A stretch of DNA of 64,000 bases from Deinandra increscens subsp. villosa (Eukaryota > Streptophyta > Magnoliopsida > Asterales > Asteraceae), in contig JBCNJP010000007.1 in NCBI GenBank assembly GCA_039602395.1, forward strand, positions 126,158,952 through 126,222,951. The letters are read 5' to 3'. The notes beneath the pieces were generated by a model. It saw only the letters and a program-made list of their open reading frames with translations, did not search any database and was not told the DNA's origin. Below are positions 48,719 to 60,362 of this stretch, in pieces (within the stretch, counting starts at the first letter, position 1; each line of letters begins with the position of its first letter). The position numbers were made by a program, and so were the translations under genes.

Positions 48719-49340
48719 AGTCTACTTTTGACGGAAGAAGCGGGTCGAAGTTAAGAAAAAATTTTTATTTAAATACGTGTGTAATTAGTAGGTAAATGAA
48801 AAATCAAATTATCTCCCATGGAATAAGGTAGGAATGATTTGTATTATCAGAATCAAGGAGAATAAGATAGATCTTGAGAAATAGAGAGAAACTAATGATT
48901 TTATTGATGCAAGTGTTATTACAGACGGAAGTGTAGTAACACATAGTTAAAGGTGTAAAGTAAAAGTCTCGAAGATCCTTTCTTCCAGCCTTGATCCCAG
49001 CTATTTATAGAACATTAAACATGTTCCGCCAGCACATGCACATCCGTCCCTCGCACCTGTCCAGCACATGCACATCCGTCCCTCGCACCTGTCCTCATAA
49101 TCATATTGTTGCCATCCTGTCAAGCTCAGTATAACACATCAGTTTGCATGAGAGGACTTGATGAGACCGGGTCGGATGTGTAAACACATCCAAAAACCCC
49201 TTTACTTCATCAGTAAATATATGGTAAAGTCATGAAAATAGTTAGGTTGACTCTAGTTTTTACTAAAATAATCATCAAATATTTGATTTCTTAACATAAC
49301 CGTTGAACAAGCTGGGTCAATCACGACATACTATATAAGC
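48719..49340. repeat. Possible LTR remnant with a 32-bp tandem duplication
   Basis: From about 48830 the sequence resembles an LTR in minus orientation: a TATA-like CTATAAATAGC on the minus strand near 49005, and AT-rich ends. A perfect direct duplication of a 32-base unit starting CCAGCACATGCACATCCGTC is at 49029-49060 and 49061-49092. No paired LTR or target duplication was found, so the LTR call is tentative; the tandem repeat is certain. Confidence 0.4.
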
Positions 49341-49514
49341 ACCGCCGGCTACATATCCACGTTCTAATCATTGGATATATTCTAGTTCCACATGTGAACG
49401 AATCAGCGACCGCCACATGTCTTAGAAGGCTAAGTTTGTCGCCGGCTAACTTAGCCTTTGGGCAAACTTAGCTTTCTTAGCCTTGCCTGAAGGCTAAGTC
49501 GTTGACTTTGGTGA

Positions 49515-49656
49515 CACGTGTCAACATCTGATTGGAGACGTGTGAGCCCTAGGAATATATTCAATGATTGGGAGGCTGGTCACGTGACCGCCTGCCCTGG
49601 CTGTTGTTTTGTCTCGTCTACGTGGTTGATTGTTACTGGCTCATTTCAGACACGTG
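49515..49656 (+). promoter_or_regulatory. Three G-boxes upstream of BBX22
   Basis: CACGTG occurs at 49515-49520, 49581-49586 and 49651-49656, within 142 bases and 530-675 bases before the BBX22 start. G-boxes are binding sites for bZIP (HY5) and bHLH (PIF) light-signalling factors, and BBX22 in Arabidopsis is light-regulated. The role here is inferred. Confidence 0.5.
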
Positions 49657-50122
49657 ACAAAGAAAGTGTGCCGTTACTATTGACGTGGCTGATTGTTATC
49701 AATTGGCGGGGTCAATGATCATTTGGAGAAGACAAAAAACGATGATCTTTTTGATAAAATTATGGGTCAAATGGACCATTTTAATGATTTTTCTTGAATA
49801 TATTTGTAGGGACGACATTAAATTTTATAAAAATCTAATATCATAGCTGTTAAAAAAGTCCAAAAGATATAAGAGATATTTTAGATGTATTTTGATTTGG
49901 GGTGCCAGGTGAGCCAGCATCTTACACTCACACACGCGGTGCAACTATCCCATGTAGGACTGTCTCCCCCCAAAAAAAATCATATATTTTCACCTAAACT
50001 AATAAATTAATATTAAAAAAAGAGACTTTAACAATAATATCTAGAATTACGAATCAGTACATGTTCTCTTAAAACCTCCACTTGCTCTCCCACCTCCTTC
50101 CTTTTCCGCCCTATTTACTACT

Positions 50123-50128
50123 TATAAA
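50123..50128 (+). promoter_or_regulatory. Probable TATA box of BBX22
   Basis: TATAAA lies 60 bases before the start codon, leaving room for a short leader. Assigned by position only. Confidence 0.45.
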
Positions 50129-50187
50129 CCCTATATAGATCTCCATATAGGATAAGATCTCTGAATTCCAGAAACTTCATCTCAAAG

Positions 50188-52860
50188 ATGAAGATTCAGT
50201 GTAACGTCTGTGAATCGGCGGAGGCGGCGGTGCTGTGCTGCGCCGACGAGGCGGCGTTGTGTTGGTCGTGCGATGAGAAGGTGCATGCCGCTAACAAGCT
50301 CGCCAGTAAGCATCAGAGGGTTCCGCTTTCCACTTCTAATTCTCAATTGCCAAAGTGCGATATCTGTCAGGTATAATTCGATTTCTGTGTTTGAGTTACT
50401 GTTTTATATGATTTGGTTGGGGAATTGATTGGCGGTTTGATTTTTGTGTGGATTGATTTGATGTTTTAGATGATTTTTCGTGAGTTTTGACGAGTTGTGA
50501 CGTGTTTAGGAGATAGGTGATTGTTGTTGTGAGTTCGTCTGGAAATTAGGAAGGTAGGTGGATCGTTTTGACCAAATTGAATTGACTAGCTTAGATTTTA
50601 TCATTTTATGATCATTAGATGTTGTAATTTGTTTAGTTTAGAAGTAAGTTAGTAATAATTATTCGTCTCGAGATCAGGAAGATAGATGGAACATTGTGGA
50701 TTTGTTGCCAGTGATTGAATTCTGAAGTAGCTGATTGACTGATTTTTTCTTAATGTTATAAGACAGTTGAGCACAATATAACTGGAGAATTTTCCCTTCT
50801 ACACCTAGTCTAATCAGATAGCATTGGTTCTTGTTAAAACGGGTACGATTTGGGCCCAGTGGAATGCTAAAATGGTTGGTTTTGCTATCTCGAGCAGGGG
50901 TGTCAGGTGTATCATAGAGCAGGCCATATAAGTTTTTAACTCTCTATAACAAAACCTTTCATTATTGACACTTATGATGCATTTGTGTGACTGTGCTATT
51001 GTTGAACCTGTTCCTTTGTGGGGGTGCCTGTAAAGTTTGGGATTGGTCTGTATGTATTTATTTAAGGTACTTCTCCAGTTATCCCATATTTTGGCATGAC
51101 ACGTGCGGCCTGATTCAGTGGTCTAAGTCAACATGGTAGGGAGTATATTCAGTATATAGATAGATATACGCGTGGAGTTCCGAATCGCTTTCCTTCTTGG
51201 CTGGTGAAAACTAATGTTTATTTCTTATTTGCTGTTTACTTTTGCATAGTCAACAATCATGTTTGAGATGCAAAAACGAGTTTAAATACGTTTTTGTTCT
51301 TAGGCAATTTGAACTAGTTTGATTTTGATTAGGGGCAATGCGATTACGGGTATGAAAGTGTTCTATACAGTCTTATCTGCATTTGATTGGGTTGCTTAGT
51401 CTGTTCTATTATGATTTCCTCTCGTTTGATCTAAACTGTTTATTTACATGAATAAGTGAATAAATTGGTATTCATTTGGGGTAAATTTAGGGGGAAAAAA
51501 CATTGTGTATTTGAAACCAATTATGTTCTAACTTTATACTTTGAACCGTGGTCACACAACTTGTTCAATTATGCCAACCGTTAGTTGCTTCAGGCCTCGT
51601 CTGTTAATTTTAGTCGTCAAATGCATGACATCATCTAATTGTGCAGGAAGCAGCTGGCTACTTCTTTTGTCTTGAAGACAGGGCTTTACTATGCAGAAAA
51701 TGTGATGTGGCCATACACACAGTCAATTCTTTAGTTTCATCACATCAGAGGTTTTTGCTTACTGGAGTGAAAGTAGGTCTTGAAGCTGCTGACCTCGGTG
51801 CATCATCTTCTACAGGAAAATCGAACTCTGATGAGAAGATTCTGGAAGCAGAAAAATCACATTCTGTGCCAGCAAGAACTGTTCAAATGTCAGCAACAAC
51901 TCAATTTAACAAAGTTATGCCTGTTCCAGCTGCAGGAGCCGATGATTTTTTACCTTCTAATATGCCTTTTACCGGAGGTTCTTCTGGTGACAGTATTCAA
52001 TGGCAGTTTGATGATTTTCTCGCATTGACAGATTTCAATCAGAATTATAATTACTTAGACAATGGCTCATCCAAGGTAATATAATACATCAGGCCTACTC
52101 TAAAATTTATTAATAACTAGGGGTGTAAACAAGCCAAGCCTGAGCTCTCATCATTTAACTCCTTAAGAGATCTTGAGCTCGGCTTGGTTAGAGCTATGTT
52201 TCTATAGCTCGAGTTCGACTCGCTTTTTATTTGTTAATTGTTCTATTGTTTTATTTATGTACATTTATAATTGTTTATATATCATTATATATAATTAGCT
52301 ACTTTTATAATACTTCTATACATAATAACAATTGTTATGTAAATATATAATTAACATAATAAATAAAAGCTATATAAGTGATTGGCTTGTTTCGGTTCTT
52401 GAGTCTAGTCAAGCTTGACATGTGAAGCTCTGGCTCGAGCTCGTTTATTAGATAAGCTCCAATATAAGCTCGAGTTCAAGCTTGAGCGTTTTGCGAGCCG
52501 ATCTCAAGTAGCTCATGAGTGGCTCAACTTATTTGCACCTCTTTTAACGGTATGATTGAACATGTGTAGGCTGATAGTGGGAAGTTAGGAGATTCAGACG
52601 GTTCACCAATACTACGATCATTGGAGATTGAGCTGGATGGTGAAGATTGCTTGGGTCAGGTTCCAGATGCATCTTGGGCAGTCCCACAGATCTCTTCCCC
52701 ACCTACCGCCTCAGGACTCAGCTGGCCAAAAAACCGTTCACGCCATCAGCACCAAATAGGTTCTGATACTTATGTCCCAGATGTATGCTACTTGCCAGTG
52801 CCCGATTTCTATGGTTCTCAACATAATACGGGTTCTATAAAAAGGAGAAGAAACTTGTAA
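50188..52860 (+). CDS. BBX22: B-box zinc finger transcription factor, BBX22 (LZF1/STH3) type
   Basis: The protein is a nuclear light-signalling cofactor; in Arabidopsis BBX22 works with HY5 to promote photomorphogenesis and pigment synthesis and is degraded through COP1. Three exons (50188-50370, 51647-52075, 52570-52860) give 300 residues. Two tandem B-boxes are complete: box 1 with Cys5, Cys8, Cys25, Cys28, His33 and His42, box 2 with Cys57, Cys60, Cys69, Cys77, Cys80, His85 and His94. There is no CCT domain, which places it in the double-B-box group. The middle carries QWQFDDFLALTDFNQNY, and the C-terminus has SWAVPQISSPPTASGLSWP (about 239-257) and a basic KRRRN tail, both features of the BBX22 group. 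Exon junctions fall at the usual place between the B-boxes. Intron 2 holds a MITE (52118-52543). BBX22 and its close paralogues cannot be separated with certainty by eye. Confidence 0.93.
52118..52543. mobile_element. hAT-type MITE in BBX22 intron 2, TAGGGGTGT family
   Basis: Ends TAGGGGTGTAAACAAGCC and (reverse-complemented) AAGAGGTGCAAATAAG, with GAGCTCGAG-rich subterminal arms in both orientations. The expected 8-bp duplication is not preserved (TTAATAAC versus TTAACGGT). Element nature rests on the inverted ends and their similarity to the termini at 10055 and 63375. Confidence 0.65.
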
Positions 52861-53757
52861 CGCCTGTTCTCGTGTGGATCTAATGATCAATTAGTGTTGT
52901 AAGCTTAGGTGCTTTTTCAATCCCGGTGTTGCAAACGGTGTGTTTGTCTCTAGGGGTTAGTTTATAATTGTATTTCTCTGGTTGTTGAGGAAATGTAGTG
53001 TGTTGTGAGTCAGAACTTGTTACCTTTCTGTTGTAATCTAAGGTTGTTGGGTCATAGATGAATGTAAAGGATGAATAATGCACATGAGAAACGGCAAATG
53101 TTATTCTTTACACCGAAGTTAATTCTGGTTACGTTAAATTTGTATTGACTCATATTGCGACTTCTAGGAAGACGTTGGGTACCCACCTAATAGGGTAAAC
53201 GCCGATTGGACCACTATAGGTCCGAATTTGAGGGTAATCGGTGACTAGAGCTTCAAAGTTCTCAGTAATAGTTACCTGGTTCGGAGCTATGGATGAAGTC
53301 CAGAAGATATGCTTCTTTATCAGGTAATGAAATTCCGGTTTAAACACTGCAGCAGATCGTTGTTGCAACACCACCAAAGATGATTTCTTATCCAATTCTA
53401 ACTTAACGCACAAACAACCCCAACATAAGAAAAAGACTATTTGTACACATCACAAAAATTGGGGTTCATATGGGTCAGCTGAAAGATGAAAATGAACACC
53501 AGAATGGCAGAATGACACTTTAATCAATATGTTCATACAAAGTTAAACAGCTTACATGTTATTTGGTTAGATGAATAGTGATACAAACTTTACAATAATG
53601 TACAGGCTAAGCAAAGGTAACTAACATTAGAATTGGCGATTTATATGAATAAAATATCTCAAATCATGGTTCTTGTCTGCTCAAGAAGAAGAAAACGCCA
53701 CCGAGTGAATAAATTCGATGCTTTGTATCCAATTAGTTTGCAAATGCGCCCTAGTGT
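52861..53757. other. Interval between convergent BBX22 and VTE6
   Basis: The stretch contains both 3'UTRs. A minus-strand frame of 87 codons (53150-53413) is open but I recognise no domain in it, and it lies downstream of the VTE6 stop. Confidence 0.45.
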
Positions 53758-56700
53758 TTATGCAATCAAGTTATGAAGTACAAATTGCTGGATCAAGATG
53801 GCAAGTATGCAACCAATAGATATATTGATCACATTGACTGCATCATTGTTGAGCTACAAAAAGCAAGACCATAATTAAATTCATCAAAAAACCAAAACTG
53901 GTTTCAATGTTGCACAAAGTTCAAGCGTCGGCTTACCCATTTGAATCCTTCTTTATCTTGGAGCACAGCTCCTATCACACTCTCGCCGACATTTGCAATT
54001 TGTGATGCCAACACACATATGACAGCTTCAGCCATCGTGATCTAGTATCCAGGAAAAATACATTGCATCCCCAGCAATTAAAATATGTAAAATAGTACCT
54101 TCTTAACGTAAAGGAAATAAAAGATGTGAAAGTTGAGCAATGTACCTCACCCAGAAGACAACCAACAGAGGCAAGAAGAATAGAAGCAACAACACCAGCA
54201 ATGGTCCCCTCGAGACTAACCGCTCCTTCTGTTCCCCGTGGGACAACCTTAAATGTTGTTACTAGGTATCTACAGTTGAAAAACATCAATTTTTTTATTT
54301 TATTGTTAGAGGTGACAAATGAGAGGTTGGGCAAGCTGGGTAACAGGTTGAAAGGGGTCATTTGCTAGGGTCAAAAGTCGAAATGGCAAGCTGAAGCGCA
54401 ACACTTTTGTCAATTGTCAAGAATGACTAAACATTTAAGTTGCTTAAATAATAGTCTATTTTCTGAATAAAACGGTTTGGGAGGTTTTATGCCTGATATA
54501 AAGGACAATTTTGTAAAATGTCTACATATTTTCACACTTCTATCGATAATAACAAGAAACCTTTTGAATTACCAGAAATAGAAAAGTAATTTCATTTCTT
54601 TATCAATTATAACAATGCTTTCACCAATCACAGCTTAATAATTTCATTCTTTTACAAGTAATAGGTAATGCAGTTTACTTCATAGTTGTTATGAATGGCA
54701 GAAATATGAACGTATGTTGTTATTTCTGATAATTTCAAAGTACATTTGTTATAATTGGTAAAAGTGTCAAGGTATGTTAATCTTTTAGCCAATTTTTTCT
54801 GTTATAACCTAATCGACTCATACATAAGGGGTCGATTTTGCCACCTTTGCTAGTCACTTCATGAAGAGATGCACAAAACCAGAATTACTTACGTTGTTTT
54901 GCCATACGCCTTCCCTATCTCACTAGAGACTGTGTCACTCAGCTTGGTACAGAAACTAGCAACAAAACCGAGTTCACAAAGGCGATAAAATGTTTTGCCA
55001 CCAACTCCATAAATTGAAAGCAGTGCACAAACACAACCAGCAGCACTTGAACCTATCACACTCCCAGGCCCTCTTCTACCTTTTCTCTTCTCTGCAACAC
55101 CTTGAGCTTCCTTTTGAGCCATTTTTACTTTTGTTACTGCTGTACCCTACAATTTCATTATCTTCTATATCAATTCTGAGCATGCTTAAAGATCAGTTAA
55201 GACCAGAAAAACAAAGAACAGTGTATATGGTGGACTTGAATATGTTTAGAACTATGTACATTGTGAAAGCGGTATACAAGTTTAAAAGGTCATTAGTACT
55301 AGAGCTGGTATGATTGATCCTTGGGATCCGTTGTATTTATTAGAGACATTATGTTAACTAAACTAGTTATCAAAAAGGTCCTTAAACCATTGTATTAGGA
55401 AGTTGGTTGAAAAGCATGCTTGTAAGAAATGGTCACTTATTGCAAAACATTTGGTTGGTCGAATGGGAAAGCCATGACGGGAGAGGGGGCACAACCATTT
55501 AGATCCAGCAATAAAGAAAGATCTATGGATAGATGATGAGAGATCAACTCTGGCAGTACATACCCTCCATCTCATGCAGCCTAAACTGCATCAACTGTAT
55601 TCGCTCATTGCTTCTGCTTTCGTTTCTTGTGAGTTGTGGACTTACGTCTTGGGACACCCATCATTGTTACAGTTTTCCTTTTTTTCCAGATAAGTCTTTA
55701 CACGATAACTGTAGTGCATGCGTTCAAAATCTACTAGATTATTGTCTGATCTGTCTTTACCTCGTAGCACTATACCTCTTTATATTGTTCATTGTGATAT
55801 TTAAAGACCTCCTACCGTTTCTCGTTGTGGTTATCGTCGTTCATCACATTCATTGATGAGTATAGTTGTTTTACTTGGATGTATCCTTTGTCCCATCGAT
55901 CCCCGACCATTTATTATTTCCAACATTTTGAACCCCTTGTTGAAAATTTGTTTTTTGGCACATCAAACATTTACAGTGTGATAGTGCCCCTGCCCCTGAG
56001 CCGATACACATCACAACAAAATGGGGTCGCTGAAAGGAAAATCCTGACATCTTTCCAAAACTGCTCGAACTCTACTCTCCCATTTGCCTCTTGATCAAAA
56101 AAATTGGTATGATGCAGATGCTCCATCTGCATTCTCATAAATCGTTTTCTGTCACTGACACTTGGTCATCCTTCTCCATATGAGATTAACGTATATTTGG
56201 ATGTTTTTGTTATTCATTACTTGGGGATATCTAAGATGAAATCTCACACAAATCACTTTCATGCATCTTCCTCCAATATGCCCCTAATCATCAAGGAAAG
56301 TTGTGTTATGAGACTACCTTCTCGACTCCATCAACTCCTATTTTTGGTCCTTCTACTACTAAACGCTCATTCTTAGTGGTTCCACCTTTTATATCATCTA
56401 CTTCTACTACTTTGTCCTCGTCTACACTCCTACCTTCACTACCCCCACCCCCACCCTCTTCTCCTCCTCCTCCATCCTCTCGTCCTTCCCATTCGATGGT
56501 AACTAGTTCATGTGACCACATTTTCAGCCCAAACACTTTTATGCTCATATTCTCCTCCATGCCTCTTCTACTCTAATTTTTTAAGCCTGCCATATTCATT
56601 CATGCTTAGAACTGGCTAGTATGTTAAGATGCTATGCGTATAAAAAAATTGCCACTTTACACTCTAACCGGACTTGGATAATGGTGTTGGCTCCCACTTA

Positions 56701-57565
56701 GGCCAACTTTGTTAGTTGTAAGTAGGTATAGAGAATTAAGAGACGCCGTTATGGACCGTTAGTAGATACAAAACTCGGCTTGTTGCTAAGGTCCAAGGGC
56801 TTCAACATACACAGGGTATTGATTATATCGAGACGTTTTACAGGAATTGCTGAAAAGATGTAACGATCCAGCACTATTTACCGCTCAAAAGATAGCCGTA
56901 TGCTGGTTATTAGTTTCATCTATGAGGTATGTACTGGTGAGGTAAGGTAACTTGAACTCTTATGTTCCCGTCCACCTTCTGATTTATGATTTGGAGATCT
57001 TCTGGTGATTTATGATTTGCAGATATGTGCTCTTTGATTTTCAGATCTTTGTTGCTATTGTTTCCTTTTCTTTTTAGATCTTTATACTAGTTAGTACCAC
57101 TATTAACCATCTAACTAACAAGCTAACCAAACATAACTAACTCTAACAGCACAATCATCCCCCTCTTTTAACAAGATCCGATCCTCACCAGTTCAGTTAA
57201 CATATTGTCTCTAATGAATAAAGGATCAATCATAACAGCTCTAATAATAATTAGACATTTGCAATTTTGATTCATAATAAAATAATACTAATTTTACTCA
57301 CAATGACGAAGTAAACGGCGACGAGAAGAAACCCCGACGGCCCAAACCCGCGCCAAATGAGGGTACCGAGCAGGAATGCGGCGCCGATGCCGGGAAGAGA
57401 CAAACCGGTTACGAGAATCGGCGATCCTGCGAAGAAGATCAAAATATTGCTGAGAACAGCGGATTGCCATGTAGGTGGATGTAATTGGGCGAACTGAAGT
57501 GTGCGCTGAAGAAGCCCTAGATCGGGGACACCAGAAGCGGTGGTGGAGTGAAGTAAGGAGTCCAT
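53758..57565 (-). CDS. VTE6: Phytyl-phosphate kinase VTE6 (DUF92/TMEM19 family)
   Basis: VTE6 phosphorylates phytyl phosphate to phytyl diphosphate in the chloroplast envelope, recycling chlorophyll phytol into tocopherol. Five exons, read leftwards: 57565-57302, 55146-54893, 54269-54146, 54041-53937, 53853-53758; 280 residues with consistent phases. Diagnostic stretches are HPPTWQSA, GTAVTKVKMAQKEAQGVAEK, RRGPGSVIGSSAAG, SDTVSSEIGKAYGKTTY, VPRGTEGAVSLEGT, LASQIANVGESVIGA and WLNNDAVNVINISIG. Several hydrophobic segments fit an integral membrane protein. Oddity: an in-frame TGA lies 22-24 bases before the ATG, and only about 28 residues precede the conserved core, so no plastid transit peptide is encoded in frame (Arabidopsis VTE6 is about 50 residues longer). 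Intron 1 (about 2.15 kb) carries a copia relic. Confidence 0.93.
55820..56930 (+). pseudogene. Decayed copia fragment in VTE6 intron 1
   Basis: Short broken frames on the strand opposite to VTE6 match copia Pol in order. They are an integrase core remnant (FITFIDEYSCFTWMYPL near 55840), the SQQNGVAERK motif near 56010, a Ser/Pro-rich linker (56340-56500), and a trace of reverse transcriptase (QHTQGIDYIETF near 56810). Stops and shifts abound; no LTRs were found. Confidence 0.7.
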
Positions 57566-57597
57566 GGGATGAGATTCGAAATGAAATCAGGGGTTTG

Positions 57598-57699
57598 TTA
57601 GGGCGGAGAGAGAGTGTTACGCCGGAGAAGGCGGTGGAGAAGAGAATAGAGTGGTGAGTACTGACTGGTGAGGAAGGTTGACGATGGAGGCGTTCTCAT
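57598..57699 (-). other. Short upstream frame before VTE6, transit-peptide-like composition
   Basis: On the minus strand an ATG at 57699 opens 33 codons rich in Ser, Thr, Pro, Leu and Arg (beginning MRTPPSSTFLTSQYSPL) and stops at TAA 57598-57600, 33 bases before the VTE6 ATG and in a different frame. Composition fits a plastid targeting peptide. It may be a true uORF, or the original transit peptide cut off by small frame errors (natural or from sequencing). Confidence 0.4.
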
Positions 57700-59364
57700 T
57701 TTATTTTTTTATTATTATGGTAGGTATCTTGATTCTTGAAAGAAGCTTCAACAACATGTCCTATGTAAATTAATCCAAAACAATATAAACAATATACGAG
57801 TGAACGGTATGATTGTAGAAAAAAAGATTTAGGCAAATTTTTTAATCAATAGGTGGTGACAGAAAAAAATTTAAACTTTAATGTTTTGTGGAAGGTATGG
57901 TTTACCTTAAGTTTAGGCAAGAAATCGGTAAGAAGAAAACATTAACACACTCACACATATCTTGGCAAAATGTTGCCGAAAATCACCCCAAAATTACCGA
58001 TTTGGAGATGCCGAAGTGGGAGGTGTGGTTTGCCGATTTGTTTGGCGAGGGTGGATTTACCAACCCACACCGCCCAAAGTTAAAAGCGGACACAAAATAA
58101 AATATTTGTATCGCTAATGTGTAATCTAGAAAAAATGAAAATGTAAAAATAATATGTATCGAGGTTAAAATAGAAGTTAAAGGTTAAAGATATCAAACAT
58201 ATAATCAAAATTTTATATTATATCGCTCTTTTCAATAAACAATTAATAAAAAAGAAAAAAAAAACAAAATAAATTTACATGTGTTAACTGGTTAAGATAG
58301 CCAAATGAACCAATAAAGTGATAGTGACTAGATTTTATTGTCTGCAGGTTGCGGTGAGGATAACGCAAAGACATAAAACTGCTAGTACGCAATGTAAAAA
58401 AATACAAATACAAAAGCATTAAACAAAAATAATAAAAAAAAATAAAGAAAAAAGTTGATACGTAAATGCAATTGTGTGAAATTAAAACCAAGGAAAAAAA
58501 AGACCAAAAGTATTGCCAAACAAAAAAATTAGAAGCCAAACACTTAAAGCAACTAATATGAATTACCAATTCTTATAAAATATAACATTATACGTATATA
58601 CATTTATCAAAATATTAATAGTATTTGCTTATTATTGAGCCAGATAGCTCCATTGAATGGATGTTATGTGGCTCCACCGGATGGATGACACGTGACAACT
58701 TTCGATTATTATTATTTTATTTAAAGTGTTTCCTTCGTAGTTAAACATGTGTAAAGCAACATATGTGGTATATTGGGTATAGTCGTGTAAGATAACTTTT
58801 AGGTACTATGTTCGATTCTTTAGGCGTTTTGCTTCAATTTTTTTCTTCGATATTATTTTTTGTTTTTTATTCTTTTTATAGGTTTTATTGGTTTTAATTT
58901 CACATGATTACGTTTACATATTGGTTTTTTTGTTTTAAATTTCTCTTTTTTTAAATACATAGTTGCTCAGTCTTTTTGTATTTGTATTTATTCATGTTAC
59001 GCTCTAACAATATAAATGTCTCACATACACCTAATATCCTAGGAGCAACGTGTGGGTAACAAAATCTAGTTTTTTGTATTATACATATATATCCAATAAA
59101 TAAATATAATAAAGATATATTATATAAGTTGTTTTTGCATAACATTATCATATTGGATATTTTCTTTTAGAAATATGAACTTTTTTTAACACATATCTAA
59201 ATAACTACACTATTTTTAAATCTTTATTAATAACGAGATCTAAATCTTTATTATTTAGAATAGACGTCACTTTAAATCCTCGTCAAGATCCGTTGTATTA
59301 AATCTAGCAATCACAAGTTCACAACATTATTACCTCTATTTTTTTTAACGACATAATCAGGCGA
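57700..59364. other. AT-rich intergenic stretch, no gene
   Basis: Poly-A and poly-T rich throughout. A 70-codon frame (57888-58100) has unusual density of charged residues but no recognised domain; it is preserved only as a short open stretch with no exon signals noted. Confidence 0.4.
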
Positions 59365-59433
59365 CCTTGGTCTCACGTGTAAACTTACCCTTTGCGGGAC
59401 TATGTCCAATGTCGATTATACGTGAGACCAAGG
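59365..59433. repeat. 14-bp perfect inverted repeat at the LINE fragment border
   Basis: CCTTGGTCTCACGT (59365-59378) is repeated inverted as ACGTGAGACCAAGG (59420-59433), giving a stable hairpin with a 41-nt loop immediately before the LINE-like frame. Confidence 0.85.
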
Positions 59434-59439
59434 ATGGTC

Positions 59440-60170
59440 ATTTTCAAAGATGGATCAAAGATTACACATAAAAGACATCTTGGTGTTCGCGGATCAAAGA
59501 TGGAGGTGGTCTATGAAGAATGATGGTATGTACACTACCTCCTCTTTGCGCAACTTACTTTCTAAGGTTGATGGGCTGTTTGAGCCCAGAAATATGTCAT
59601 GGCTGAAGATTATATCTTGGAAAGCGAATTTGATTATGTGGCGTTCGCTCATAGGGAGATTACCTACAATGGATGGATTGATCTGGCGCAACATTGCGGT
59701 GCAGACTGGTTCGTGCCCGCTGTGTATGGAAGTTGATGAATCAGCAGAACATTTATTTACGGGGTGTAGGATAGTGCTTGAAATATGGTCTCGCATTTCC
59801 AACTAGTGTAAGATCCCGCAAATAGTCTGCTTCTCGTTGAGAGAATTGGCTTGTGTATCGGAGACTATAAATGGAGAAAAAGAAAAAGCTAAGGTGGTCC
59901 AAGCGATCATTCATACGGCATGTTGGGTTATATGACGTGCTAGAAATGATGTTGTTTTTAATAAAAGGAGGATCTCGGCCCAGAACATCTTCCTTGATGT
60001 TAAATCTTCTAGTTACCTTTGGGGTGCATAATAGGAGCAAGAAAAGTGTTGGTAGTTGGGATGATTTATGCAAGTTCACCTTAGACATGTAATTCTTTTG
60101 TTTGTGTTTGGTTCGCTTCTAATGTTTTGCTAGTCGTTGGGTTGTTATAATGAAATCGGCGTTCTAAAAT
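59440..60170 (+). pseudogene. 3' fragment of a LINE (reverse transcriptase zinc-binding region)
   Basis: A 118-codon frame (59450-59806) matches the zinc-binding C-terminal region found in plant LINE reverse transcriptases: WRWSMKNDGMYTTSSLR, then SWKANLIMWRSLIGRLPTMD, and the Cys/His part CPLCMEVDESAEHLFTGC. The tail continues in another frame and ends near SWDDLCKFTLDM (60055-60090), followed by a T-rich 3' region. The element is truncated at the 5' side and frameshifted, so not functional. Confidence 0.8.
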
Positions 60171-60362
60171 TTTTTTATGGTTTATATCATTATGTGTATA
60201 TGATAAATAAATCAGGGGGCGGATTTGAAAATTTGTCTGATAAAAACCATTTCAGCAACTGAACTTTACCCTGTGCACTAAACCTTATCCTTCCTTCGTC
60301 CCTGAAGATCGAATACCGTACCGTACCAATCCAATCAATCCATTGAAGAACACTAACAGCAA

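Noticed and set aside
49518..49718. A 66-codon frame upstream of BBX22
   Set aside because: No recognised domain, starts within the G-box cluster, and is best explained as promoter sequence.
53150..53413. An 87-codon minus-strand frame downstream of VTE6
   Set aside because: I could not match it to any family and it lies beyond the VTE6 stop; it may be an old gene fragment, but nothing seen supports a call.
57888..58100. A 70-codon frame in the AT-rich interval
   Set aside because: No known motif and no flanking gene signals; likely repeat-derived.
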